Shown one piece after another: positions 16,563 to 24,487 of a stretch of 64,000 nucleotides of DNA (positions are counted from its first letter, which is position 1; each line of letters begins with the position of its first letter). The notes beneath the pieces were generated by a model, which saw only the letters and a program-made list of their open reading frames with translations, did no database searches and had not been told where the DNA came from. The stretch spans positions 1,160,501-1,224,500 of the forward strand of contig JADKHK010000013.1 of assembly GCA_016721845.1 (NCBI GenBank), read 5' to 3'. The translations under genes were made by a program, and so were the position numbers. The DNA comes from Lysobacterales bacterium (GTDB taxonomy: Bacteria > Pseudomonadota > Gammaproteobacteria > Xanthomonadales > Ahniellaceae).

Positions 16563-17816
16563 ATGAAGACGCATCCTGCCCGGACTGGACTCCTGCCGTT
16601 GGCGATGGCCGCGCTCGCCCTATGCGGCACTGTACTCAGCGCGGAGTTGCAGACCCTGCTCCCCGAGGACGGCATCGGTGAAAGCGACGATGGCTTTGGC
16701 TATTCGATCGCCGCCGACAACGGCTGGGTGGTGATCGGCGCACCCGGCGAGAACGACAGCCGTGGCGATGTCTACATCTACGCCTGTGCGATCGCATCAT
16801 GCACGCTCGTCGATGAACTCAACGTCCCCGCACTACCCGCGGGCGCCAGGTTCGGCAGTGCCGTCGCGGTGTCCGGTGACACTGTCGCGGTGTCTGCGCC
16901 GGGAAACGGCATCGGCGAAGCCTTCGTCTTCGAGCGTGTCGCCGGGCAATGGCAAATGCAGGAGGTGCCCGGCCAGGTCTTCGGCAGCGGCGGTCGTTTC
17001 GGCGCTTCGCTGGCGCTGTCCGGTGACACGCTGGTCATGGGCGCCGACGATCAGGATGGTCGACGTGGCGTCGCCTATGTCTGGCGAAAGATCGGCGCCA
17101 CCTGGGAACCGGAGCAGACCCTGCGCCCGTCCGGTCGCAATGTCGGCGACCGCTTCGGATCGTCCGTCGCAGTCAGTGGCGACACGCTGCTGGTCGCGGC
17201 GCCCTATGCGCCGGCTGGCGTCGCGGCACCGGGTTATGCGGCGGGTGAGGCCCATGTGTTCACACGCGTGGGCAGCGTCTGGACGCGATCACAGGTCCTG
17301 CGTGCGCTGTCCCCTGCGACGGCCGCGCGCTTCGGTTTCGCGCTGGCGTTGAATGGAGACTCGGCCGTCATCGGTGCGCCGGGCGCGTCGGCTGGCGCCG
17401 GGCGCGCCTATCATTTCGAACGCCAACTCGGAGTCTTCGGTTTGCGATCGGAGTGGACACCCATCGATGCCCAGCCTGACGACGCCTTCGGCTGGTCGGT
17501 GGCATTGCGCGACGACCGTCTGTTGGTCGCAGCGCCCTTTGCGGGACTCGCGCTCGACGCCTGCGGACGCATCGAGCAATACCAGCGTGAAGGCGGCTTC
17601 TTTGCATCGCGCGGTCCGTTGCGATTGCCAAATGCCTCGCCGGACGGGCTCTTCGGCTGGTCGCTGGCGCTCGGCGCAACCGGCGAATTCGCGAGCACGC
17701 CCGCAACGATCGGGCGGGCCGGCCTCGGCCATTTTTTCAACGCCAGCGAGTCGGTGTTCGACGATGCCTTCGACATCGTGCTCGGCCCCTGCTTTGCACC
17801 CGAGCCAGCACCGTGA
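16563..17816 (+). CDS. Secreted FG-GAP repeat protein
   Basis: The 417-residue protein has a signal peptide (TGLLPLAMAALALCGTVLSA). About six FG-GAP units follow, each carrying FGxSxAxxGDxxVxGAP-like text, for example FGSAVAVSGDTVAVSAP, FGASLALSGDTLVMGA and FGFALALNGDSAVIGAP. Such units form an extracellular beta-propeller, often Ca-binding, as in integrin alpha-like bacterial proteins. The ligand is unknown. The chosen ATG begins a good signal peptide; an ATG at 16542 is an alternative. It ends 6 bp from the convergent response-regulator gene with no terminator seen. Confidence 0.82.
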   Translation: MKTHPARTGLLPLAMAALALCGTVLSAELQTLLPEDGIGESDDGFGYSIAADNGWVVIGAPGENDSRGDVYIYACAIASCTLVDELNVPALPAGARFGSAVAVSGDTVAVSAPGNGIGEAFVFERVAGQWQMQEVPGQVFGSGGRFGASLALSGDTLVMGADDQDGRRGVAYVWRKIGATWEPEQTLRPSGRNVGDRFGSSVAVSGDTLLVAAPYAPAGVAAPGYAAGEAHVFTRVGSVWTRSQVLRALSPATAARFGFALALNGDSAVIGAPGASAGAGRAYHFERQLGVFGLRSEWTPIDAQPDDAFGWSVALRDDRLLVAAPFAGLALDACGRIEQYQREGGFFASRGPLRLPNASPDGLFGWSLALGATGEFASTPATIGRAGLGHFFNASESVFDDAFDIVLGPCFAPEPAP

Positions 17817-17822
17817 TCCGCC

Positions 17823-18473
17823 TCAGTCCATCAAGCGATGGCGCACGGCGTAGCGGATCAGCTCGGCGACATTCTTCGCATCGAGTTTCTCCATCGCCCG
17901 GGTGCGATGGTTTTCGGCGGTTTTCACGGCGATGTCGAGCCGACGCGCGATCTCTTTCGTGGTCAGACCTTCGATGACGAGATGAAACACCTCGCGTTCG
18001 CGATCGGTCAGGTCGCGATACGGATCTTCCAGTCGCGACTGCGGTTGCTGGACCTGCTGAGCCATGACCCGCGCCGCATGGGTGCCGAAATAACCGCGCC
18101 CCCGGGCGATGGCGCGGACCGCGCTGAGCAATTCAGTTCCCGCGCTGTCCTTGAGCAGGTAACCCGCGGCGCCGGCACGAATGAGATGCAGCACGTATTC
18201 CTCTTCGGTGTGCATGGTCAGCACCAGCACGCGCGCTTCCGGCAACTGCTGACCAAGTCGACGTACCACCTCGATCCCATTGAGCTTCGGCATGGAGATG
18301 TCGGTGACGACCACCTGGGGACGCAGCTTCAGGGCCAGTTCGATCGCCTCGATGCCATCGGCAGCCTGGCCGACGACCTGGATGTCCGGCGCAGTGGCCA
18401 GCAGGGACGCCAGACCCTCGCGCAGGATGGTGTGGTCGTCGCAGAGCAGAACGCGGATCGGCGTCGTCATCAT
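17823..18473 (-). CDS. NarL/LuxR-family response regulator
   Basis: The 216-residue protein has a receiver domain with acidic pocket CDDH (residues 11-14), phospho-acceptor Asp58 (VVVTDISMPKLNG), Thr87 (VLTMH) and Lys108 (YLLKDS). A C-terminal LuxR helix-turn-helix follows (LTDREREVFHLVIEGLTTKEIARRL). Its cognate kinase is almost certainly the adjacent histidine kinase: the start (ATG at 18473; a second ATG at 18470) overlaps the kinase stop by 4 bp. NarL-type regulators bind short palindromes as dimers, so it is the obvious candidate to bind the GGGATTTCCC dyads nearby; that is inference. Confidence 0.92.
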   Translation of the reverse strand: MMTTPIRVLLCDDHTILREGLASLLATAPDIQVVGQAADGIEAIELALKLRPQVVVTDISMPKLNGIEVVRRLGQQLPEARVLVLTMHTEEEYVLHLIRAGAAGYLLKDSAGTELLSAVRAIARGRGYFGTHAARVMAQQVQQPQSRLEDPYRDLTDREREVFHLVIEGLTTKEIARRLDIAVKTAENHRTRAMEKLDAKNVAELIRYAVRHRLMD

Positions 18474-19237
18474 GGCTTCCCGGAATCTTCCAGCGTCAAG
18501 GGCACGCGCAAGCGCAGCTGTGTGCCCTCGCCCGGCGCCGAAATCCATTTCAGCTGAGCACCGAACATCTCGGCCCGCTCGCGCAGTCCGGCCACGCCAC
18601 TGCTGCGCGAGGCACTCGCACTCGATCGTGCGGCATCCGGATCGAAGCCGACGCCATCGTCGACCAGCATCATCTGCAGCCATGCGCCACTGCAGCGCAG
18701 GCGCAACCACACCTGCGATGCACGCGCGTGGCGGACGATGTTCGCGAATCCTTCCTGAGCGATGCGGAACACCAGGGTCGCGACCTCGCTGTCGACGGCT
18801 TCCGGCAAGGGATCGCAATCGCACTCCACTTCCACCGTGAATCCGCCGGCATCGCCACTGCTGCGCGCCAGCCAGTTGAGTGCCGCCACCAGACCCAGAT
18901 CATCCAGGATCTGTGGCCGCAGCAAGCGCGACAACGACCGAGTGTCCTCCAGCGTGTCACTGCACAACTGCAGCGCAGCAGCGATCTCGTCCTGATCGGT
19001 CGACCGAGTGGCCAGCGCCTGCAGCCGATGCTTCAAGGCCGTCAGATTCTGGCCGATGCCATCGTGCAATTCACGCGCGAACCGGCGGCGCTCGTCCTCC
19101 TGGACGCGCAACACCGAGCGCGCCAGCCCGCGGAAGTGGCGCTCGTTCGCCGCGATGCGCTCGAACAGCCGCCGCTGCTCGACCCGCAGCAACTCGACTT
19201 CCGACCGCAAGGCAGGTTGATCTTCTCGCTCGCTCAT
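18470..19237 (-). CDS. Soluble NarX/DesK-type histidine kinase
   Basis: The 255-residue kinase starts with a charged coiled-coil segment (about 10-50) and has no membrane span or recognisable sensor domain. The HisKA_3 dimerisation helix carries phospho-acceptor His58 in RRFARELHDGIGQNL. The HATPase_c domain has Asn166 (GFANIVRHA), the DDGVGF G1 box at 193-198 and GVAGLRER at 214-221. It should autophosphorylate and pass phosphate to the downstream regulator. With no sensor of its own, input probably comes from the Ser/Thr kinase whose gene it overlaps by 4 bp (start 19237). Confidence 0.92.
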   Translation of the reverse strand: MSEREDQPALRSEVELLRVEQRRLFERIAANERHFRGLARSVLRVQEDERRRFARELHDGIGQNLTALKHRLQALATRSTDQDEIAAALQLCSDTLEDTRSLSRLLRPQILDDLGLVAALNWLARSSGDAGGFTVEVECDCDPLPEAVDSEVATLVFRIAQEGFANIVRHARASQVWLRLRCSGAWLQMMLVDDGVGFDPDAARSSASASRSSGVAGLRERAEMFGAQLKWISAPGEGTQLRLRVPLTLEDSGKP

Positions 19238-22200
19238 GGGGCCGGCTCCCGGGTGGCATCGAGCCACTTCGACGTCGCATCGCGGGAGGCGATCGGTGTC
19301 TGCGACTGCAATGCCGTCGCGGCCAGTGCTGCTGCGGTACCGGCCTCTTTCGCCAACACCCCGTCGCGTTGCCGGAGCGCGACGAGTGCGGCCGAATGCA
19401 AGTGCCAGGCGCGGCCATACTGCGGCCAGCGCGCCAACTCGCTGCGGGCTTCGCGATAGCGCGCCGCGGCCTGATCCGGAGCAATGCGCAGCTCTGCTTC
19501 CAGCAGGCGCAAGCGCAAGGGCACGCTGGCATACCGGGCCAGATGCTCGCGCGCATCGGCCAAGGTCCGCGCAGCGCGCCGGGGATCGCCCTGGGTGAAT
19601 TCGGCTTCCGCCAGCAGGATGCGTCCACTCAGCGACTGCGCAAGGCTGCGCGACGCATCGGCCAACGCGATTGCGTGAGCAGCGGCCTGCGTCGCACGTG
19701 TGCCATCGGACTGCAACAGCGCCAGTTCGGCATCGCGTTGGGCGCGTTGCGCGCGCTGCTCGCGGCTGGCGATCGCGTCTTCGGGCAGGGTCGCCAGCAG
19801 CGCCGCCGCCGCGGCCGCGTCGCCGACTTCGAGCAGACTCTGGATCGCGACCAGCACCGATTCGATGCGTCCACGCTGATCATCGAGCGCGACAAACAGA
19901 TCGCGGGCCTGCAACGCCGATGCATGGGCGTCCGCGAAGTGACCTTCGATGCGATCCAGTTCGGCGCGCGACACCAGCGCGACCGCACGCTCTTCGGCCA
20001 TCTGCAACTCTTCGGCGCGATGCAGACTGGCGTCCAGCGAACGCCGCGCCGCGACCACATCGCCCTGAGCAATCTCGGCCAGCGCCAGACTTTGCTGCGC
20101 ACGCACCGCGCCGGACGCATCGTCGATCGCGGCATAGACCTGATCGGCCTGACGCCAGTACACGAGCGCGTTGTCGAACTCGCCCACCTGGTAATAGGCG
20201 AAGCCGACATTGATCAGGCTTTCCCCGATCAGGCGCTGGTCGCCCTGGGTCTGGCGAAACCCGAGCGCTTCGCGGAAGGCATCGAGGGCAACCCGGAAAT
20301 CGCCGCGTTCTTCGGCCAGAACGCCGGCATCGTTGACGACATCAGCCATCGCTGCGGCATCCCCCAAGGGTTCCAACAACGCTCGCGCCTGCACGAGTTG
20401 GGCATCGGCGTCATCGTGACGACCGAGATAGGCATAGGCCACGGCCAGGTTGCGCCGACTGACTGCTTCGCCGCGCGCATCGCCAAGGGCGTGCCGGGCC
20501 CGGATCGCGGCCTCGTATTCCTCGGCGGCCTCGCTCATCTGGCCGAGATTGCGGTAACCGACGCCGAATGCATTAGCGATCTCGGCGCGCCAGCGGGCGT
20601 CGTCAAATCGTTTCGCCAACACCAGCGCGCGCACCAGATAATCATCGACGGCCGATTTCGCATCGCCTTGCATGATCGCGAACTTGCCGAGCAGGAACCA
20701 GGCTTCGACGCTGCGCTCGTCTTCCTCAACCAGCGCCCTCAAATCGGTGACGGCTTGTTCGAATTCGCCGCGTTCCGCACGCGCACGCGCCAGCACGATG
20801 CGTGCGGGGTGATCCTGCGGCAACACCGAGACCAATGGTGCGAGGATTTGAACGGCCGTGTCTGCATCGCCGACCAGAAGCGATGCATAGGCCTTCAGGC
20901 GTTGCCAACGCGGCGACGACGCCGGGCCATGGGCATCGAGCAATTCGCGTGCGCGACTTCGCGCATCGAGCGAGCGCGCACGCGCCTCCAATCCGGACAG
21001 CTCTCGCCAGGCCAGCGCGGCATCACGCCCCTCGCCGACCGCGTCAGCCGGCAGCGCCACGCCGAATCGGGACTGGACCTGTGCCACGAATGCGGCGATC
21101 GCGGCATCGGCGCCGGCGGCATCGAAGGCAGGCGACACCATCACCCAGGTCGGTTCGGCGGCATCACCACGCTGCGCCGTCACCCGCAGGCGCATGCCCT
21201 CGGCCGCTACGACCAGCTCGCCTCGAAGCACGGTCGTCGCGCGCAATTCTCCGGCGACACGATCGAGATGCTCGCCGGCATTGGCGGCATCGAACCCGAG
21301 TGCCGCCAGTGCATGGGCCACGCGTTCCGGATCGGCGCTGGTCGGCGTGGCTTGCGCCTGCAGCGCATCGACCAGGGTCACGGTCGCCGTCTGCGCCATT
21401 TCCCGGGTCGCCGCATCGGCGGCAGTGAACGGCAACACGACGATGTCGAGTGATGGCGGTGCGGCGACTTGTAGCGTGGCCGGCACCGGATCGCGCTGCA
21501 GATACCAGGCACCGGCGATGAGCGCGATGACCGTCGCCGCAACTATCAGCAGTCGCGTACGAGGCCAGCCGATGCGCTCTCCCGGCGCTGGCGCGACCCT
21601 GGCCTGCTCGATCACTGCGGCGATCTCGGCACTGTCGGCAAAGCGCTGTGCGGCACGCCGGCGCAACAGTCGATCACAGAGCGTGACCACCCACAGCGGC
21701 AGGTCCGGCCGCTCGATCGCGAGCGAGGGCGCGTCATTGAGCACGCGCTGGGTCAGCATTTCCGCGGCGGTGCCGCCCGCGAACGGCAATTGACCGGTGA
21801 GCATCTCGCGCAGGATCAGACCCAGTGCGTATTGATCGCTGCGACCGTCGAGCTCATCGGCCCGTGCCTGCTCCGGCGACAGGTAATCGGGTGTACCGAC
21901 CACCATGCCGGTGCCGGTCATCCGAGTCGCGCCGGCCGCACGCGCGACACCAAAATCGCTGATGTAGGCGTTGCCCTGCTCGTCCAGCAATACATTGGCC
22001 GGCTTGAGGTCGCGATGCACGACGCCACGCGCCTGCGCGGCCGCCAGCCCGAGTGCCAGCTGCCTCGCGATCCGCAAGGCCTCGTCCAGCGGCAGCGGCG
22101 TGCCCTCGTCGATGCGGGCTTCCAGCGAGCGCCCGGCGATGAAATCCATGCTGATCATCCAGGTCTCGCCGTGCTGCACGAGATCATGGATGCGCACCAC

Positions 22201-22470
22201 GTGCGGGCTCGACACTTGCCGCGCCAGCAGCAACTCCTGACGAAACCGTGCGAAGGCATCGGGGCGACGCGCCAGCTCCGGTCGCAATACCTTCAAGGCG
22301 ACGCGCACATCGAGCTGCTCGTCGACCGCCTCATACACGAGACCCATCGCACCCATGCCGAGCAGGCGCTCGATGCGATAGCGATCGGCGATGCGGGTCT
22401 GCGGCGGAAGGTCGCTGGCCGCAAACTGCCCGGTCAGGGTGGCCGCCAGCGGTGCGGTCGGCTCGCTCAT
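19234..22470 (-). CDS. Transmembrane Ser/Thr protein kinase with C-terminal TPR region
   Basis: The 1078-residue protein has a Hanks-type kinase domain at about 30-290. Seen are the glycine loop GMGAMGLVYEAVD, Lys60, HRDLKPANVL (catalytic Asp154), DFG at 172-174 and SPEQ at 198-201, all consistent with activity. One membrane span (about 305-324, LLIVAATVIALIAGAWYL) is followed by a domain opening LDIVVLPFTAAD and a long run of TPR-like helical repeats (about 480-1050), placing the repeats in the periplasm. It is the membrane component of the four-gene operon, overlapping the FHA-GAF gene before it and the histidine kinase gene after it by 4 bp each. Confidence 0.93.
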   Translation of the reverse strand: MSEPTAPLAATLTGQFAASDLPPQTRIADRYRIERLLGMGAMGLVYEAVDEQLDVRVALKVLRPELARRPDAFARFRQELLLARQVSSPHVVRIHDLVQHGETWMISMDFIAGRSLEARIDEGTPLPLDEALRIARQLALGLAAAQARGVVHRDLKPANVLLDEQGNAYISDFGVARAAGATRMTGTGMVVGTPDYLSPEQARADELDGRSDQYALGLILREMLTGQLPFAGGTAAEMLTQRVLNDAPSLAIERPDLPLWVVTLCDRLLRRRAAQRFADSAEIAAVIEQARVAPAPGERIGWPRTRLLIVAATVIALIAGAWYLQRDPVPATLQVAAPPSLDIVVLPFTAADAATREMAQTATVTLVDALQAQATPTSADPERVAHALAALGFDAANAGEHLDRVAGELRATTVLRGELVVAAEGMRLRVTAQRGDAAEPTWVMVSPAFDAAGADAAIAAFVAQVQSRFGVALPADAVGEGRDAALAWRELSGLEARARSLDARSRARELLDAHGPASSPRWQRLKAYASLLVGDADTAVQILAPLVSVLPQDHPARIVLARARAERGEFEQAVTDLRALVEEDERSVEAWFLLGKFAIMQGDAKSAVDDYLVRALVLAKRFDDARWRAEIANAFGVGYRNLGQMSEAAEEYEAAIRARHALGDARGEAVSRRNLAVAYAYLGRHDDADAQLVQARALLEPLGDAAAMADVVNDAGVLAEERGDFRVALDAFREALGFRQTQGDQRLIGESLINVGFAYYQVGEFDNALVYWRQADQVYAAIDDASGAVRAQQSLALAEIAQGDVVAARRSLDASLHRAEELQMAEERAVALVSRAELDRIEGHFADAHASALQARDLFVALDDQRGRIESVLVAIQSLLEVGDAAAAAALLATLPEDAIASREQRAQRAQRDAELALLQSDGTRATQAAAHAIALADASRSLAQSLSGRILLAEAEFTQGDPRRAARTLADAREHLARYASVPLRLRLLEAELRIAPDQAAARYREARSELARWPQYGRAWHLHSAALVALRQRDGVLAKEAGTAAALAATALQSQTPIASRDATSKWLDATREPAP

Positions 22471-23330
22471 GGCGCGTCGCCCTGATCACGCAAGCGTGCG
22501 CCGAGGGCATCCACCCGCGCATCGAGCGCCTGGGCGGCCAGCCACGAAGCGATGTCGTCGGCGAACGCGCCCAACAATTCGGCGTCCAGCGCATCGAACA
22601 CGCGCGCACCCTCGTCGGTATCGGCATACAACAGCCCAAGCAAGTCGCCGCCATCGAGCAGAGGCAGACAAGCCGCCGCACGCACGCCACCGGCGACGAT
22701 ACTGGCACGGCCCTTCAACCAGGCTGCATCCGGCAGATTCGACACGAACAGCGCGCGTCGTTCCTGCACGCAACGTTGCAACACGCCCGAACTGCCATCG
22801 AAGTCCGCCGCATCGACCGGCGCGTCGTCTGCATCATGACGGGCGAGCACGCCGAAAGCGTGGCGCCCGTTCCCGCCCAACACGAAACCGCGCCGACATT
22901 CCGCCAGTTCCACGAATGCGGCCAGGCTGCGTTTCAGATGTTCGGAGTCGCGCGGGTCCGCGGCGAGCAGCGCGCGCATCGTCTGCGATGCGGTACGACG
23001 CCGATCGACGCTGCTCGCACGGGACTCGGCGAGTTGGGGCGATACCAGCTCGAACTGCGCGTAGACATCGCCGATCGCGAACCAGCGCCCCGAGTCGAGC
23101 TCGACCCGCTGGACGCGCTGTCCATCCAGCCGCAGTCCGTTCTTCGAACCCAGGTCGACGATCGCCCAGGCGCCATCCGGGTCACGCTGGAACTGCGCAT
23201 GCCGGCGCGAAATCGATGCATGCGCGATGCAGATCTCACAACCGGGATCGCGCCCGACCACGTCGTCGAGGGCGAGCGCGCGGGTCAACGCGGGTGCATC
23301 GGGGACATGGAAGGTGACGAAGGGCAGCAC
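22467..23330 (-). CDS. FHA-GAF domain signalling protein
   Basis: The 287-residue soluble protein has an N-terminal FHA domain (about 20-95; Gly26-Arg27, SRRH at 41-44, Asn64-Gly65) that should bind phosphothreonine. A GAF-like domain (about 125-270) ends in a helical tail. The likely phospho-ligand is the Ser/Thr kinase encoded next, with which it overlaps by 4 bp; the GAF domain could sense a small molecule. The start is a GTG at 23330. A -10-like TACACT ends 6 nt before it and no Shine-Dalgarno sequence is visible, so it may be translated from a leaderless mRNA and head its own transcript. Confidence 0.85.
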   Translation of the reverse strand: MLPFVTFHVPDAPALTRALALDDVVGRDPGCEICIAHASISRRHAQFQRDPDGAWAIVDLGSKNGLRLDGQRVQRVELDSGRWFAIGDVYAQFELVSPQLAESRASSVDRRRTASQTMRALLAADPRDSEHLKRSLAAFVELAECRRGFVLGGNGRHAFGVLARHDADDAPVDAADFDGSSGVLQRCVQERRALFVSNLPDAAWLKGRASIVAGGVRAAACLPLLDGGDLLGLLYADTDEGARVFDALDAELLGAFADDIASWLAAQALDARVDALGARLRDQGDAP

Positions 23331-23336
23331 GCAACG

Positions 23337-23342
23337 AGTGTA
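23337..23342 (-). promoter_or_regulatory. Candidate -10 of a leaderless promoter for the signalling operon
   Basis: On the minus strand TACACT is followed by 6 nt and then the GTG start of the FHA-GAF gene. The -35 is not convincing. Without this promoter the operon would depend on read-through from the gene at 23397-24242, 66 bp upstream. Confidence 0.35.
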
Positions 23343-23396
23343 GCCAGAGCATTCGTGCGTCGGCGAGATGCCGGAAGGTCCAGGATGCGCTGAGGA

Positions 23397-24242
23397 TCAG
23401 GGGTTGGCGAGGCGGTCGAGCAGGAAGTCCAGCGGCTCGAGCAGCGAGACGATTTCACCTTCGTCATTTTCGACGTCACCGGTCGCGTGCCATTCGTTGT
23501 CGAGTTCGTCGCCCGCGAACAGCCCGCAATCGCCCCGCATGTCGTCGACGTGATCGAGTGCTGCGGCATAGTTGCCCGCAGCAAAAGCGGCGCGACTGAG
23601 CGCCAGGGTGTCTTCCAGCACGCGTCTCGCGACCGGGTCGATGTCGGGATCGTCGAGGCGGACCGTCAGCGCGTCGTAGGCCAGGTCGGCATCGGCCACC
23701 AGGTCCGGCGCGGTATCGCGCACCATCACGAAATCCGAAAACCCGCCGGAACTGCCGCGTGCTCGGACACTCCCGGCGACGACCGATTGGGTGATATTGC
23801 GGAACGAGGCCAGCACCGGTGCCTTGTAGAGCCGGAACGGCGAATTCGCGTTGAACACCAGATTTTCGGTGCGCAGCTCGACTCGTACTTCGTTGCGAAA
23901 GGTCAGGCCGCAGGCAGCCGGGGGACTGACCGAGATCAGCACCGGAAAATCCGGGTCGATGATCAGTCCGGCTTGCGGCATGCGCGCTTCGATCGCGGCG
24001 CGTGCGCCCGCGTCGAGATAGCTCGCACTCAGCCCCAGGCAAGCCTCGCTGAGATTGGTCGGTGAATTGAAGTTGAGCTTGAAATCGGCGGTGTAGGTCG
24101 GGCTGCCGCCGGGTGCGGACACGGTGATGACGGCATCGGCTTCGTCGCCCACGATGGTCAGCACGACACTGGCGTGTGCGGAGTTCGCGGCCAGCACCAG
24201 CAGGGCAGACGCGATGGGATGGATGAGTGCGCGCGACGTCAT
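23397..24242 (-). CDS. Exported hypothetical protein
   Basis: The 281-residue protein has a signal peptide (LIHPIASALLVLAANSAHA) and a beta-rich body beginning VVLTIVGDEADAVITVSAPGG. Its C-terminal half is helical and acidic, ending near LLEPLDFLLDRLANP. I recognise no family; the N-terminal half could be an immunoglobulin-like or cohesin-like sandwich, but this is only an impression. The ATG at 24242 is preceded by AAGGT and begins the signal peptide. It is read in the same direction as the signalling operon (66 bp upstream of it) and divergently from the repeat protein at 24488. Dyad copy A lies about 80 bp upstream. Confidence 0.7.
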   Translation of the reverse strand: MTSRALIHPIASALLVLAANSAHASVVLTIVGDEADAVITVSAPGGSPTYTADFKLNFNSPTNLSEACLGLSASYLDAGARAAIEARMPQAGLIIDPDFPVLISVSPPAACGLTFRNEVRVELRTENLVFNANSPFRLYKAPVLASFRNITQSVVAGSVRARGSSGGFSDFVMVRDTAPDLVADADLAYDALTVRLDDPDIDPVARRVLEDTLALSRAAFAAGNYAAALDHVDDMRGDCGLFAGDELDNEWHATGDVENDEGEIVSLLEPLDFLLDRLANP

Positions 24243-24314
24243 GGCGGTGACCTTAGGCCAAGCGCCGCGACGCGTCGAGTGATCTCGGCCCGGCTGGGTG
24301 GGATTGAACGGCTG

Positions 24315-24334
24315 GCTGGGGGATTTCCCGCAGC
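24315..24334 (+). promoter_or_regulatory. GGGATTTCCC dyad motif, copy A
   Basis: GCTGGGGGATTTCCCGCAGC is an imperfect inverted repeat with 7 of 8 arm positions paired around ATTT. It lies between divergent genes, about 82 bp from the start at 24242. Copy B is 67 bp away in the same orientation. Confidence 0.5.
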
Positions 24335-24381
24335 GCACGGACAAGTGTGACGTGGCGCACTGGGATGCATGAGTCGCCGCC

Positions 24382-24401
24382 GCTGAGGGATTTCCCGGAG
24401 T
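24382..24401 (+). promoter_or_regulatory. GGGATTTCCC dyad motif, copy B
   Basis: GCTGAGGGATTTCCCGGAGT matches copy A at 16 of 20 positions, including the core GGGATTTCCC. It is centred about 96 bp upstream of the start at 24488. No clear sigma70 hexamers were found between it and that gene. Confidence 0.48.
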
Positions 24402-24487
24402 GTGCGTGCCGCAGCGACACGGGACGATGCCGACAGAGACGAGTCACGACGCATTCCGCGTCCTTCGCCCTACCCAAGGAGATCGAC

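Noticed and set aside
18880..21453. 857-codon plus-strand frame across the Ser/Thr kinase-TPR gene
   Set aside because: It runs antisense to a protein with clear kinase and TPR motifs, and its own translation (Arg/Pro/Gln-rich) shows none.
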